A DNA stretch of 64,000 nt from Cognatundibacterium curvum (GCF_014284235.1 NZ_JACOGD010000002.1:186001-250000), one strand, 5' to 3'; positions 34,925 to 45,285 are shown, counted from the first letter of the stretch. Notes: generated by a model not told the origin, from the sequence alone. Program-made: numbers and translations.

Positions 34925-35866
34925 TTATCTGGCAGGTGCACTGAAGCCAGGTTCGCCCGGGCCGGGTGTGGCTGGCGGTGGGCCAAACAGGATGCTTTGC
35001 GGGCGTTCATTCAGACTTTCTGCCGTGCGACCCACTGCGCGCAGGCTTTGGCGCGCATCATTACTCAGCGTATTCAGACGGGGCAGAGTATCTAAATACA
35101 AGGTGTTGTTGAACAATTCCAGGCTTTGATTGAAGCGGAACACGGGACTGTCCGGGCCCTGCAGGCGGGTACTGAACTGAGTCAGGTTCTGGGTCAGCTG
35201 ACTGGCATCTTTAGACAATTGATTCACCGATTGTAAGGTGCTGCCAGCTTGTTGCATCAGCACCGGTAATTGCTGTAAGGCCGGATTGATCTGATCCGGT
35301 ACCGCTTCCCAGCGTTGAGCCAGTTTGCCGAAGCTCTCCAGGGTGTGAACGACCGATTTCTGATTGTCCGGGTCCAGCATATGATTGAGACGTTTGGTCA
35401 GCTCTTCGGCCTGCGTCAGGATAGCGATACCGCGTTGTTCCAGATTTTGCAGCATGCCAGGACGCAGCGGTATACGGGCGATGCTGGCGCCAGCCTGCAG
35501 TAGTTGGCTATGCTGCGCCTTGGCATCTTCATCGAGCTGAACAAAAGCGATGCCGGTCACGCCCTGATAAGCCAGCGTCGCAAAGGTCGCATTGGTCACC
35601 GGTGTATCTGGCAGTACCTCCAGACGCAGTATGATTTGTCCAGGGACTTTGTCATCAAAATCGATGTCAGTCACATTGCCGACCTTGATACCCTTGTAAC
35701 GTACCACCGCTTGTAAATTCAAACCGGATACCGCCGATTTGGTCACGATCTCATAGGGCGTGCGCTGGATTTTGTCGCGCCCCAGCCAGATCGCCAGCAG
35801 CGTTGCCAGCACAATGAGGGCTATCGTAAAAAATCCTGCGATTAAAGCATGTGAACGGTTTTCCAT
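34925..35866 (-). CDS. mlaD: MlaD/MCE-family substrate-binding protein
   Basis: A 313-residue protein with one N-terminal membrane anchor (about 5-27) and a periplasmic MCE domain (about 38-120: VRYKGIKVGNVTDIDFD, LAYQGVTGIAFVQL), then a long helical region and a Pro/Gly-rich tail. MCE proteins form hexameric rings that carry lipids between the membranes. ATG 35866 is chosen because GGAAG precedes it and it follows the mlaF stop by one base; the frame is open further up. It belongs to the E-F-D-lipoprotein-VanZ operon. Confidence 0.92.
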   Translation of the reverse strand: MENRSHALIAGFFTIALIVLATLLAIWLGRDKIQRTPYEIVTKSAVSGLNLQAVVRYKGIKVGNVTDIDFDDKVPGQIILRLEVLPDTPVTNATFATLAYQGVTGIAFVQLDEDAKAQHSQLLQAGASIARIPLRPGMLQNLEQRGIAILTQAEELTKRLNHMLDPDNQKSVVHTLESFGKLAQRWEAVPDQINPALQQLPVLMQQAGSTLQSVNQLSKDASQLTQNLTQFSTRLQGPDSPVFRFNQSLELFNNTLYLDTLPRLNTLSNDARQSLRAVGRTAESLNERPQSILFGPPPATPGPGEPGFSAPAR

Positions 35867-35867
35867 A

Positions 35868-36665
35868 TTACTTCCGGTCAGGTTGGGGTTGCAGTACTTC
35901 CATGGCGCGTAGTCCACGGCCGCCCAGGAAAAATTGTTTGATAAATGGGTGCGGAAAACGCACCACTTCTTGCGGGCTGCCTATTGTCAGCACGCGCTTT
36001 TCTGCCAGCACCGCAATCCGGCTGGATAAAGCAAACAGGCTGTCCAGGTCATGCGTCACCATGATCACGGTCAGACTCAGTTGCTGATGCAGCGACTGTA
36101 TCAGTTCCACAAAGCTGTCTGAGCGGTCAGGGTCCAGACCGGCTGTGGGTTCATCCAGAAACAAGAGCTCAGGATCCAGCGCCAGTGCGCGTGCCAGCGC
36201 AATACGTTTGACCATGCCACCCGACAGATCGGCTGGCATTTTTCGCGCATGCTCAAAGCCGATATTGACCATGTGCAGCTTCAGGTAAACCAGATCGCGG
36301 ATTAAATCTTCCGGCAGTTTGCCCAGTTCGCGCATGGGTTGTGCGACATTGTCGAACACACTCAGTGCCGAGTACAGTGCACCCTGTTGGAATAACATGC
36401 CGGAACGCTTGCGCAGATAATCCAGATTGCCGGCCTTAGGTGCATGGATGTCTTCGCCGAATACTTCGATACTGCCGCGCTTAGGAATTTCTAAGCCCAG
36501 CATTTGCCGCATCAGCACGGTCTTGCCGGTGCCCGAACCGCCGACCACAGATAAAATTTCACCACGTCTGACGTCGAGTTCCAGATTGTCATGCACCACC
36601 ATGCGTCCAAACTGGGTGCGCAGGCCGCGTATGCGGATCAGGTTTTCTGTCTGATGGTCTGCCAT
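35868..36665 (-). CDS. mlaF: MlaF-type ABC transporter ATPase
   Basis: A 265-residue ATPase powering the MCE lipid transporter from the cytoplasmic side. It has Walker A GGSGTGKT, Q-loop FQQGALYSALSVFDN, signature LSGGMVKRIALARAL, Walker B LLFLDEPTAGLDP and the H-loop VMVTHD. The short Q-loop context SALSVFDNV is characteristic of the MlaF group. The frame opens at 36713, but ATG 36665 (MADHQ) lies one base after the permease stop and gives the usual length. Confidence 0.94.
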   Translation of the reverse strand: MADHQTENLIRIRGLRTQFGRMVVHDNLELDVRRGEILSVVGGSGTGKTVLMRQMLGLEIPKRGSIEVFGEDIHAPKAGNLDYLRKRSGMLFQQGALYSALSVFDNVAQPMRELGKLPEDLIRDLVYLKLHMVNIGFEHARKMPADLSGGMVKRIALARALALDPELLFLDEPTAGLDPDRSDSFVELIQSLHQQLSLTVIMVTHDLDSLFALSSRIAVLAEKRVLTIGSPQEVVRFPHPFIKQFFLGGRGLRAMEVLQPQPDRK

Positions 36666-36666
36666 G

Positions 36667-37791
36667 TCAGTACCCGGTTTTGCTGAAAATGATGGCGAAC
36701 AAGGCATCGGCAATGATGACCATGGTAATTGAGATCACCACCGAACTGGTTGTGCCTCGGCCCAGACTTTCAGTATTCGGTTCTATACGCAGCCCAAAAT
36801 GGCAGGCGATCAAAGCGATCAGTACCCCAAAGCTCACGCCTTTGAGTAAGCCTATCCAGTAATTCAGGATGGGCACCGCTTCCGGCAGCTTGTAAATGAA
36901 AAATGCCGGACTCATGCCTAACAGCGCCTGGGCGGCAATCATGCCACCTATCAGTGCCATGATATCGGTCCAGATCACAATTAAGGGCATCGCTATCGCT
37001 AAGGCCAGTACGCGCGGCATGATCAGCCGGAATCCGTGTGGGATACCCATGACCTGCATCGCATCCAGTTCTTCGGTTACCCGCATCACACCTAGCTGAG
37101 CGGTGATCGCAGAGCCGGAACGCCCGGCTACCAGGATGGCGGCTAACATAGGGCCGAGCTCGCGGATAATACTCATGCCCAACAAATTGACGATGAACAG
37201 GTCGCCGCCAAAGGTCTTTAGCTGTTGGGCGGATAAATAGGACAGCACGATGCCGATTAATATCCCCACCAGCGCAGTGATGCCCAGCGCCTGAGCGCCC
37301 ATGCGGTAGATATTGGCTGAAATTTCTTTCCACGGGCCACGCAAAGGATGGCGGATGAAGCGGCCGAGATCCAGCATCAGCTGACCTAGCAAACCCACGA
37401 AACTAAAACAATGTGCAAAAAAGCCCAGCACCATGCTGCCCAGTCTCATCACGCGTGTCAGTCTGGGTTTAGGCTCGACCGGTTGGGTAAGCTGGCTGAC
37501 TGTACGCAAACGCTCAAATATCCCGAGGTGCTGCTCGCTGATGTTGGCATGCTCAGGGAGTTGTTGCTTCCATACGCGCCACAGCAATTGCGCCCCGAGA
37601 TGATCCAGTGCTTCAATCTGGCTCAGATCCCATTGCAGCGCAGGACGTAAGGCCAGCTGATTCAACTGCTGCTGTAACGCTGAAAGACGGTCAGCGTGAC
37701 ACAGAGTATGCGCGAGCCAGCAGCCTTTTAGCTGCACAAGGCTTTCTGCCTGAGTGATCAGACTCAATGTGGGTGGAGTATCAATACGCAT
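36667..37791 (-). CDS. mlaE: MlaE-type permease with N-terminal STAS-like domain
   Basis: A 374-residue ABC permease. The C-terminal about 255 residues are the MlaE fold (GPWKEISANIYRMGAQAL, LSAQQLKTFGGDLFIVNL, VMRVTEELDAMQVMGI). The first about 100 residues look like a STAS domain (LVQLKGCWLAHTL, LQWDLSQIEALDHLGAQLLW). In the E. coli Mla system the STAS protein MlaB is separate and binds MlaF, so the fusion may supply MlaB function. The frame is open to a TTG at 37887, four bases after the upstream gene; ATG 37791 is my choice without a strong binding site. Confidence 0.9.
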   Translation of the reverse strand: MRIDTPPTLSLITQAESLVQLKGCWLAHTLCHADRLSALQQQLNQLALRPALQWDLSQIEALDHLGAQLLWRVWKQQLPEHANISEQHLGIFERLRTVSQLTQPVEPKPRLTRVMRLGSMVLGFFAHCFSFVGLLGQLMLDLGRFIRHPLRGPWKEISANIYRMGAQALGITALVGILIGIVLSYLSAQQLKTFGGDLFIVNLLGMSIIRELGPMLAAILVAGRSGSAITAQLGVMRVTEELDAMQVMGIPHGFRLIMPRVLALAIAMPLIVIWTDIMALIGGMIAAQALLGMSPAFFIYKLPEAVPILNYWIGLLKGVSFGVLIALIACHFGLRIEPNTESLGRGTTSSVVISITMVIIADALFAIIFSKTGY

Positions 37792-37890
37792 GTCAGAAGT
37801 GTAAGCGAATTTGCCGCAATGCGGGAGCGCGTTGCGCTTGGCCTTGCCAGACTGTACTAAGAGGGGAGTCTGGCACAGCCCAGGCAAAAT

Positions 37891-39729
37891 CTATTTCTGT
37901 GGCAGCGGCGTTTTATTATCGATCACTTCGCGACATTCGCCTTTGATCGTCGCATTATCGTAATTCGTCCAGCCATAGCTATCGACATAGCGCAGATGTG
38001 GCTTCCAGCGCGGGCTGAGTATGCTGCGTTCCAGTTTTTCGTCCGTATAGCGGATATCAGCCATATCCAGCAAGGTGTGAAACACATTTTCGGTGCTCAG
38101 CGGTGCGCGCTGATGGGCGCGCAGTTGCCGGATTTTTTCCGGGTATTTTTCTAAATAGGCGTCGGAATACCACACAAAACCCGGCACATGGAATTCATAC
38201 TGCGTGTTATGCCCATGAAACGCTAGATTGCAACTGCCGTCATACAAAGTCTGACCATGGTCGGATACATACATCAGTGAACTCAATATGCCGCTATCCT
38301 TCAGGCGCTGTATGAAGCCCGATAAGACCCAGTCTGTATAAAGGATGGAGTTGTCGTAGCTGTTGCTGAGTGCTTCTTTATTTTTCAGATCGGTATAGGC
38401 GGGATTCACCACGCCGTATAAAGAAGGTTTCCAGTGGTCGTATTCCGCCGGGTGGCGATGGCTGTAATTCCAGTGATTGCCCAGGGTATGCAGCACGATC
38501 AGTTTTTTCGGGGCTGCATCCTGCAGCGCGCGTTCCAGCGGCGCAAACAGCACATCGTCCAGATTGGATTGATTGGTGTAGCCACCCAGATTCAGGAACT
38601 GGGTCACGTCTGCCTCTTTGGCAAATACTGAGGTTGGCGTGTCGAACTGGCCAAAACTCATCTGATTCGAAATCCAGTAGGTTTTATACCCCGCTTCGCG
38701 ATACGCAGACAAAAAAGACTTTTCTGAAAAGCCAGCCTGTAAGCCTTGTGCCGCCGGTTTGCGCGAAACGATGATAGGCACTGACAAACGGGTGGCTGAC
38801 ACAGCAGAAATCATGTCACTAAAGCTGACCAGATTTTCTTCCAGACTCAACAGCGGATTGGTTTCCCTGTCATAGCCATTCAGGCTCCAGCGGTCGTAGC
38901 GTGAGGATTCGCCGATCACCATCACTACTACTTGCGGCGCTGCCGGGTCGCCTTGTAAGTGCGCGCCGAAATGAAATGTGCGGCTTTTATCGGATAAATG
39001 ATTGAGGTAATCGCGCTCGTTCCAAAAATCGATACTGCGCAATATCAGACCGAATGGCCAGACGCGAGCAAACACTTCCTCGTCAGCGACCGGTACCAGC
39101 CATGCCGGTGCCGGGCCGGGGCCCTGGATTAAACGTTGCCGCCCGGCCTCCAGCAATGACATAGATATCGCCTTGCCACTGATGGCGGCTCGGGGTGAGG
39201 CGCTGCCAGATTTGCCGGAAGCGGTTTGTGCCTGCACTCCTACCCAGTAGGCATAGCTGCTGATCACGCTGATGACGAGTGTTCCGCAAAGAGCCAGCCA
39301 GCGGCTGGGATGACGCCAGGCCAGCACATCGGTACGCCAGACAAAGCGCTGCAATTGCCACCACCAGACGACGATGAGGATGCTGAGCCCTGCCAATAAC
39401 CAGACTTTATTGCCCAGGAATTCGGCAGCTTCTTTTGGGCTGGTTTCCAGCATGATGCCCAGATGATGCGTCGATATGCCCTGGCCGTAGTACAAACGCA
39501 AATAGATCTCTACCGGCATCATCAGCATCGCTGGCAATAACAGGCAATGAAACCAGCGCGGGCCTTTGAACACGGCCCACAGCATGGTCCAGCCCAGCAG
39601 CCCGGATGCCAGTATCGTTCCGGCTTGATCCACGGATTGACGTTGCAGGTAAGGGAAGAATGGCAGCACAGACAATAAGCCGTAGCTGCTTAATAAGAAA
39701 ATGCGGGAAAAGCGGTTGGAGTTAGGCAT
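37891..39729 (-). CDS. phosphoethanolamine transferase, EptA/CptA type
   Basis: A 612-residue inner-membrane enzyme of the alkaline-phosphatase-like superfamily. About five N-terminal helices (10-165) precede a periplasmic catalytic domain. Metal and catalytic residues line up with EptA: Glu274 in VIGESSRYDRWSLNGY, nucleophile Thr313 in VSATRLSVP (about 40 residues later, as in EptA), and Asp490-His491 in VSDHGQTLYDG. The product is probably phosphoethanolamine-modified lipid A or core, but another acceptor is possible. It lies four bases upstream of the permease frame, so it may share the lipid-transport operon's promoter. Confidence 0.87.
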   Translation of the reverse strand: MPNSNRFSRIFLLSSYGLLSVLPFFPYLQRQSVDQAGTILASGLLGWTMLWAVFKGPRWFHCLLLPAMLMMPVEIYLRLYYGQGISTHHLGIMLETSPKEAAEFLGNKVWLLAGLSILIVVWWWQLQRFVWRTDVLAWRHPSRWLALCGTLVISVISSYAYWVGVQAQTASGKSGSASPRAAISGKAISMSLLEAGRQRLIQGPGPAPAWLVPVADEEVFARVWPFGLILRSIDFWNERDYLNHLSDKSRTFHFGAHLQGDPAAPQVVVMVIGESSRYDRWSLNGYDRETNPLLSLEENLVSFSDMISAVSATRLSVPIIVSRKPAAQGLQAGFSEKSFLSAYREAGYKTYWISNQMSFGQFDTPTSVFAKEADVTQFLNLGGYTNQSNLDDVLFAPLERALQDAAPKKLIVLHTLGNHWNYSHRHPAEYDHWKPSLYGVVNPAYTDLKNKEALSNSYDNSILYTDWVLSGFIQRLKDSGILSSLMYVSDHGQTLYDGSCNLAFHGHNTQYEFHVPGFVWYSDAYLEKYPEKIRQLRAHQRAPLSTENVFHTLLDMADIRYTDEKLERSILSPRWKPHLRYVDSYGWTNYDNATIKGECREVIDNKTPLPQK

Positions 39730-40020
39730 GGCTGTAATCTGTGGGATGTCCCTGTGCCAGAGTGCAAGTTTTATATAAAGGGCGTCAATATAAAGGATTT
39801 ATGCGGCCTCAAGGCATTTGTTCGGTCTTAATTGGGTATTTGCCGCATTAGGTGGCTAGCGGCAGTTGTGCCTGTCGTCCATTTAAGATGGAGAAGCAGG
39901 GAGGCATTTGCCCTGATTTTTGATTGCAAACCGGCAGCGATGCTTGATTTATCGCTGAAATTGCCTACTCTGAACAGCCTTGCTCAGTAAGTGTCAGGCA
40001 GCCTAAGCCATCAAAATTCA
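39730..40020. other. divergent region between the transferase gene and the str operon
   Basis: This stretch separates the minus-strand transferase gene from the rpsL promoter. It has no recognisable gene. In many relatives rpoB and rpoC precede rpsL closely; nothing resembling them is present on this side. Confidence 0.5.
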
Positions 40021-40050
40021 TTGACACGCTTGCGCGAACAGACATAAAAT
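40021..40050 (+). promoter_or_regulatory. sigma-70 promoter of the str operon
   Basis: A perfect -35 box TTGACA (40021-40026) and TAAAAT (40045-40050), spaced by 18 bases. Transcription from about 40057 would give a leader of some 190 bases before the rpsL ATG. The leader contains a TTTGTGG/TCACAAA hairpin near 40092-40112. Confidence 0.75.
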
Positions 40051-40250
40051 TGCGAGTTCTCGATTTTGGGTTTATGTTTTTTGCTGCGATTTGTGGCTGT
40101 CAGTCACAAAAATTTTGCATAAAAAACAGGCAAATAGCATGCGTTTCATGCGTGCCTCTCTGCAGATTCAAACGGGGAAAATTGATTTTTAGTTCCCGGG
40201 CAACCGTTTCCGGGTTTGTATTAACGTTGTATTTTGTTGGATTAAAAACG

Positions 40251-40634
40251 ATGCCAACCATCAATCAACTGATTCGCCAACCACGCGTTTCCGCTGTGGT
40301 TAAGAGCAAATCGCCGGCGCTGGAAAACAGCCCGCAAAAACGTGGCGTTTGCACCCGCGTTTACACAACAACTCCTAAGAAGCCAAACTCGGCTTTGCGT
40401 AAAGTTGCTAAAGTTCGTCTGACCAACGGTTTCGAAGTTATTTCGTACATCGGCGGTGAAGGCCATAACCTGCAAGAACATAGCGTCGTGCTGATCCGCG
40501 GCGGCCGTGTAAAAGATTTGCCGGGTGTGCGTTATCACATGGTTCGCGGTGCTTTGGATACTCAAGGCGTTAAAGACCGTAAGCAAGCTCGTTCCAAATA
40601 CGGTGCGAAGCGTGCTAAGGCTGTTAAGAAGTAA
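40251..40634 (+). CDS. rpsL: 30S ribosomal protein S12
   Basis: This 127-residue protein is essentially collinear with S12 of Burkholderiales. It carries [19 protein letters not shown] with the streptomycin-site Lys and [16 protein letters not shown] with the PxxD/Pro-Gly loop near the decoding centre, and a Lys-rich tail (KRAKAVKK) a few residues longer than E. coli. The frame is open for 67 codons upstream, but MPTINQL at 40251 is the conserved start. It is the first gene of the str operon (rpsL, rpsG, fusA, tuf). Confidence 0.98.
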   Translation: MPTINQLIRQPRVSAVVKSKSPALENSPQKRGVCTRVYTTTPKKPNSALRKVAKVRLTNGFEVISYIGGEGHNLQEHSVVLIRGGRVKDLPGVRYHMVRGALDTQGVKDRKQARSKYGAKRAKAVKK

Positions 40635-40776
40635 TTAACTCGTAATTTAATCTCCGTAGACTCTACGGATCAGTGTCGGTTCGGAATGAACCGAGTAAGT
40701 GGCAGGCTATGATGGCCCGTCGCGAGTGTCAATAAAGTGTTATCTGACGCTCAACTGAAGATTGAAAGGAATTGAA

Positions 40777-41247
40777 ATGCCACGTCGTCGTGAGGTCCCG
40801 AAACGGGACGTACTGCCGGATCCAAAATTCGGTAATGTAGAAGTTGCAAAATTTGTTAACGTATTGATGTTGTCTGGCAAGAAGTCTGTTGCTGAAGGCA
40901 TTATCTACGGTGCATTCGATCAGATCCAGGCTAAATCTGGTAAAGATCCGCTGGAAGTGTTCGCACAAGCTATCAACAATGCGAAGCCATTGGTTGAAGT
41001 TAAGTCCCGTCGCGTTGGTGGTGCAAACTACCAGGTGCCAGTTGAAGTTCGCCCAGTCCGTCGCTTAGCTTTGTCTATGCGTTGGCTGCGTGAAGCTGCT
41101 AACAAGCGCAGCGAAAAATCCATGCCTTTGCGTTTGGCTGGTGAATTGTTGGAAGCCGCAGAAGGTCGCGGCGGTGCAATGAAGAAACGTGATGAAGTCC
41201 ATCGTATGGCTGAAGCCAACAAGGCCTTCTCTCACTTCCGCTTCTAA
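40777..41247 (+). CDS. rpsG: 30S ribosomal protein S7
   Basis: The 156-residue primary 16S-binding protein of the small-subunit head. [19 protein letters not shown] at the start and [16 protein letters not shown] in the middle are diagnostic. ATG 40777 is chosen because AAAGGA lies six bases before it. The 142-base gap after rpsL is longer than usual for this pair, and the S7 translational repressor target described in E. coli lies in the equivalent gap; I could not confirm a matching fold. Confidence 0.98.
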   Translation: MPRRREVPKRDVLPDPKFGNVEVAKFVNVLMLSGKKSVAEGIIYGAFDQIQAKSGKDPLEVFAQAINNAKPLVEVKSRRVGGANYQVPVEVRPVRRLALSMRWLREAANKRSEKSMPLRLAGELLEAAEGRGGAMKKRDEVHRMAEANKAFSHFRF

Positions 41248-41376
41248 GAGTAAGAGTAGGGAGTCATTGTATGAACTTTATGCAATGGCTCTGGCAAGTA
41301 TTTTGAATCAGGCCGGGCGCGATTTTCACAAAAAATTGCGCTCGGTTTTGTCCATTAAAAGATTTAGGAATATCCT

Positions 41377-43482
41377 ATGGCCCGTAAGACCCCCATTGAG
41401 CGCTACCGTAATATCGGTATTTCCGCTCACATCGATGCAGGTAAAACAACGACCACTGAACGCGTTCTGTTCTACACCGGTGTAAATCACAAAATCGGTG
41501 AAGTGCATGATGGCGCCGCTACCATGGACTGGATGGAGCAAGAGCAGGAACGTGGTATTACCATTACTTCCGCTGCGACGACATGCTACTGGAAGGGCAT
41601 GGCGAATAATTTCCCTGAGCATCACATCAACATCATCGATACACCAGGCCACGTTGACTTCACAATTGAAGTTGAGCGTTCCATGCGTGTTCTGGATGGC
41701 GCCTGCATGGTTTACTGTGCGGTAGGTGGTGTGCAGCCTCAGTCTGAAACCGTATGGCGTCAGGCTAACAAATACAAAGTCCCACGTTTGGCATTCGTCA
41801 ACAAGATGGACCGTACCGGCGCGAACTTCTTCAAAGTGTACGATCAAATGCGTGCGCGTTTGAAGGCTAACCCTGTGCCTCTGCAAGTACCTATCGGCGC
41901 TGAAGACCTGTTTGAAGGCGTTATCGATCTGGTCAAAATGAAGGCTATCATTTGGGATGCAGCATCCCAGGGTATGAAGTTTGAATACCGTGATATTCCG
42001 GAAAATCTGTTGGCTGAAGCGCAAAAATGGCGTGAAAACATGGTTGAAGCAGCAGCTGAAGCCAGTGAAGAGCTGATGAACAAATACCTGGAAGACGGCG
42101 ATCTGAGTGAGGCTGAAATTAAATTGGCCCTGCGTCAGCGTACGATTTCTTCTGAAATCGTTCCTATGATGTGCGGTACGGCATTTAAGAACAAAGGTGT
42201 TCAGGCGATGTTGGATGCGGTTGTTGAATACCTGCCATCTCCATTGGACATTCCACCAGTTCCTGGCGTGAATGAAGATGATGAGCCAGTTGTTCGTAAT
42301 GCTGATGACAACGAAAAATTCTCTGCACTGGCGTTCAAAATTGCGACGGATCCATTCGTTGGTCAATTGTGCTTTATCCGTTGCTACTCCGGTAAATTGA
42401 ATTCTGGCGACAGCGTTTATAACTCTGTTAAAGAGAAAAAAGAACGTATCGGTCGTCTGGTTCAGATGCACGCGAACCAACGTGAAGAAATCAAAGAAAT
42501 GATGGCGGGTGATATCGCTGCGGTTGTTGGTCTGAAAGACACAACAACTGGTGATACTCTGTGTGATGAAAAAGCGATCGTTGTTCTGGAACGTATGATA
42601 TTCCCAGAGCCAGTTATTTCTCAGGCAGTTGAGCCAAAAACTAAGGCTGACCAAGAGAAAATGGGCTTGGCGCTGAACCGTCTGGCTGCTGAAGATCCAT
42701 CTTTCCGCGTACGTACTGACGAAGAATCTGGTCAGACAATTATCGCCGGTATGGGTGAATTGCATCTGGATATTATCGTTGACCGTATGAAGCGTGAATT
42801 CAACGTGGAAGCAACTGTTGGTAAGCCACAGGTTGCATACCGCGAAACAATTCGCAAAACATGCGAAGAAATCGAAGGTAAATTCGTTAAGCAATCTGGT
42901 GGTCGTGGTCAGTACGGTCACGTTGTTCTGAAGATCGAACCACAAGAACCAGGTAAAGGTTTCGAATTCGTTGACGCGATCAAAGGCGGTACAGTTCCAC
43001 GCGAATACATCCCGGCAGTTGAAAAAGGTGTTCGTGAAACACTGACTTCCGGTGTATTGGCTGGCTACCCGGTTGTTGACGTTAAAGTTACTCTGTTCTT
43101 CGGTTCTTACCATGACGTTGACTCCAACGAAAACGCGTTCCGTATGGCGGGTTCGATGGCATTCAAAGACGGCTGCCGTAAAGCAAGCCCAGTTATTCTG
43201 GAGCCTATGATGGCGGTGGAAGTTGAGACACCTGAAGACTACGCTGGTACTGTGATGGGTGACTTGTCTTCCCGCCGTGGTATGGTTCAGGGTATGGACG
43301 AGATCGCTGGCGGCGGTGGCAAGATCATCAAAGCTGAAGTGCCTTTGTCTGAAATGTTTGGTTATTCCACATCCCTGCGTTCCGCTACCCAAGGTCGCGC
43401 AACGTACTCCATGGAATTCAAGCACTACTCTGAAGCACCGAAGAATGTGATCGACGCGATCGTTACATCCAAGGCTAAGTAA
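41377..43482 (+). CDS. fusA: elongation factor G
   Basis: A 701-residue translocase GTPase that moves tRNA and mRNA through the ribosome. G motifs are intact: [15 protein letters not shown] (P loop), [10 protein letters not shown] (switch I/G2), DTPGHVDFT (G3) and [10 protein letters not shown] (G4). Domains II to V follow with the usual spacing. The antisense frame is open over the whole gene, a codon-use effect. Codon choice is strongly biased, in line with high expression. Confidence 0.98.
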   Translation: MARKTPIERYRNIGISAHIDAGKTTTTERVLFYTGVNHKIGEVHDGAATMDWMEQEQERGITITSAATTCYWKGMANNFPEHHINIIDTPGHVDFTIEVERSMRVLDGACMVYCAVGGVQPQSETVWRQANKYKVPRLAFVNKMDRTGANFFKVYDQMRARLKANPVPLQVPIGAEDLFEGVIDLVKMKAIIWDAASQGMKFEYRDIPENLLAEAQKWRENMVEAAAEASEELMNKYLEDGDLSEAEIKLALRQRTISSEIVPMMCGTAFKNKGVQAMLDAVVEYLPSPLDIPPVPGVNEDDEPVVRNADDNEKFSALAFKIATDPFVGQLCFIRCYSGKLNSGDSVYNSVKEKKERIGRLVQMHANQREEIKEMMAGDIAAVVGLKDTTTGDTLCDEKAIVVLERMIFPEPVISQAVEPKTKADQEKMGLALNRLAAEDPSFRVRTDEESGQTIIAGMGELHLDIIVDRMKREFNVEATVGKPQVAYRETIRKTCEEIEGKFVKQSGGRGQYGHVVLKIEPQEPGKGFEFVDAIKGGTVPREYIPAVEKGVRETLTSGVLAGYPVVDVKVTLFFGSYHDVDSNENAFRMAGSMAFKDGCRKASPVILEPMMAVEVETPEDYAGTVMGDLSSRRGMVQGMDEIAGGGGKIIKAEVPLSEMFGYSTSLRSATQGRATYSMEFKHYSEAPKNVIDAIVTSKAK

Positions 43483-43494
43483 TAAAGAATCAAG

Positions 43495-43519
43495 GATCTG
43501 CCTCAAGCAGGGGCAGATC
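43495..43519 (+). other. stem-loop between fusA and tuf
   Basis: GATCTGCC (43495-43502) pairs with GGCAGATC (43512-43519). The following TTCTATTGTTG is only moderately T-rich, so it may be a weak attenuator that lets tuf be expressed differently from fusA, or a processing site. Confidence 0.5.
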
Positions 43520-43560
43520 TTCTATTGTTGATAAATCGTTCTTTTTGAAGGAAGAATAAA

Positions 43561-44751
43561 ATGGCAAAAGGTAAGTTCGAACGCACCAAGCCGCACGTGA
43601 ACGTCGGTACAATTGGTCACGTTGATCACGGTAAAACTACACTGACAGCAGCGATCGCGACAGTTCTGTCCGCAAAATTCGGCGGCGAAGCGAAGAAATA
43701 CGACGAAATCGACGCAGCACCAGAAGAAAAAGCACGTGGTATTACAATTAACACTGCACACGTAGAATACGAAACAGCAAGCCGTCACTACGCGCACGTT
43801 GACTGCCCAGGCCATGCTGACTATGTTAAAAACATGATCACTGGTGCAGCGCAGATGGACGGCGCGATCCTGGTTTGCTCCGCAGCAGACGGTCCTATGC
43901 CACAAACACGTGAGCACATCCTGTTGGCTCGCCAGGTTGGTGTTCCATACATCATCGTTTTCCTGAACAAATGCGACATGGTTGATGACGCTGAGTTGCT
44001 GGAACTGGTTGAAATGGAAGTACGTGAATTACTGTCCAAATACGAATTCCCAGGCGACGATCTGCCTATCATCCAAGGTTCCGCAAAACTGGCGCTGGAA
44101 GGCGACAAAGGCGCGTTGGGCGAAGAAGCAATCATGAAACTGGCTGACGCACTGGATAGCTACATTCCTACACCAGAGCGCGCAGTTGACGGTACATTCC
44201 TGCTGCCAGTAGAAGACGTATTCTCCATCTCTGGTCGCGGTACAGTGGTAACAGGCCGTGTTGAGCGTGGTATCGTTAAAGTCGGCGAAGAGATCGAAAT
44301 CGTTGGTATCAAAGACACAGTCAAAACAACATGTACTGGCGTTGAAATGTTCCGCAAACTGCTGGACCAAGGTCAGGCAGGCGACAACGTAGGTGTTCTG
44401 CTGCGCGGTACTAAGCGTGAAGACATCCAGCGTGGTCAGGTATTGGCGAAACCAGGTTCGATCAAGCCACATGCACATTTCACAGGCGAGATCTACGTTC
44501 TGTCGAAAGATGAAGGCGGCCGTCATACACCATTCTTCAACAACTACCGTCCACAGTTCTACTTCCGTACAACGGACGTAACTGGTTCGATCGAGTTGCC
44601 AGCAGACAAAGAAATGGTTATGCCAGGTGACAACGTATCGATCACAGTAAAACTGATCAACCCAATCGCGATGGAAGAAGGCTTGCGCTTCGCTATCCGT
44701 GAAGGTGGTCGTACAGTCGGTGCAGGCGTTGTTGCTAAAATCATCGAGTAA
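43561..44751 (+). CDS. tuf: elongation factor Tu
   Basis: A 396-residue GTPase that delivers aminoacyl-tRNA to the ribosome. It has [14 protein letters not shown] (P loop), [12 protein letters not shown] (switch I), [20 protein letters not shown] (G3 region) and NKCDMVDD (G4). A second tuf gene near rpoBC is usual in betaproteobacteria but lies outside this window. Codons ending in A (ACA, GCA, CCA) are remarkably common. A strong terminator follows at once, so rpsJ onward needs its own promoter or readthrough. Confidence 0.98.
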   Translation: MAKGKFERTKPHVNVGTIGHVDHGKTTLTAAIATVLSAKFGGEAKKYDEIDAAPEEKARGITINTAHVEYETASRHYAHVDCPGHADYVKNMITGAAQMDGAILVCSAADGPMPQTREHILLARQVGVPYIIVFLNKCDMVDDAELLELVEMEVRELLSKYEFPGDDLPIIQGSAKLALEGDKGALGEEAIMKLADALDSYIPTPERAVDGTFLLPVEDVFSISGRGTVVTGRVERGIVKVGEEIEIVGIKDTVKTTCTGVEMFRKLLDQGQAGDNVGVLLRGTKREDIQRGQVLAKPGSIKPHAHFTGEIYVLSKDEGGRHTPFFNNYRPQFYFRTTDVTGSIELPADKEMVMPGDNVSITVKLINPIAMEEGLRFAIREGGRTVGAGVVAKIIE

Positions 44752-44772
44752 TTTGTAATTTTGTAGTACACT

Positions 44773-44813
44773 AGTCGGCTGCCGTGTTTTTAAGCACGGC
44801 AGCCGACTTTTTT
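44773..44813 (+). terminator. strong terminator after tuf
   Basis: A perfect 14-bp GC-rich stem (44773-44786 with 44795-44808), eight-base loop, then a run of six T. It marks the end of the str operon. Confidence 0.95.
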
Positions 44814-44880
44814 AGTATTCGCTCTTTGTAAAATTGCCACACTCTTTTGAGATGCTGGCTCGCTCTTTATAGGAATGGTT

Positions 44881-45198
44881 ATGTCTACACAAAATCAAAA
44901 AATCCGCATTCGTCTGAAAGCATTCGATTACAAGCTGATCGATCAATCTGCTCTGGAAATCGTTGAAACAGCAAAGCGCACTGGTGCCGTTGTTAAAGGC
45001 CCGGTTCCTCTGCCAACACGTATCCAGCGTTTCGACGTATTGCGTTCCCCACACGTGAACAAAACTTCCCGTGATCAGTTCGAAATCCGTACGCACCAGC
45101 GTCTGATGGACATCGTTGACCCAACAGATAAAACTGTTGACGCATTGATGAAACTCGACCTGCCAGCTGGCGTTGACGTAGAAATCAAATTGCAATAA
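44881..45198 (+). CDS. rpsJ: 30S ribosomal protein S10
   Basis: A 105-residue protein of the small-subunit head, also the NusE partner of NusB in antitermination. [16 protein letters not shown] and [20 protein letters not shown] are diagnostic. The ATG at 44881 is preferred over the in-frame one at 44875 because TATAGGA is then six bases away. It lies alone between the tuf terminator and the rplC promoter; 211 bases follow before rplC, unlike the tight rpsJ-rplC junction of E. coli. Confidence 0.98.
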   Translation: MSTQNQKIRIRLKAFDYKLIDQSALEIVETAKRTGAVVKGPVPLPTRIQRFDVLRSPHVNKTSRDQFEIRTHQRLMDIVDPTDKTVDALMKLDLPAGVDVEIKLQ

Positions 45199-45285
45199 TC
45201 CAGATTTGCCTTCTTTTTAAAAGAAATACGAAAAATTCAGAAAATTTGACATACCACAAATTTTAGGAATTTCAAATATTTTGCC

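Noticed and set aside
41326..43506. Open frame of 726 codons on the minus strand over all of fusA
   Set aside because: Its codons are in exact register with fusA. Stops in that frame arise only from TTA, CTA and TCA codons, which this highly expressed gene avoids. The translation is rich in Phe, Thr, His and Asn and resembles no protein.
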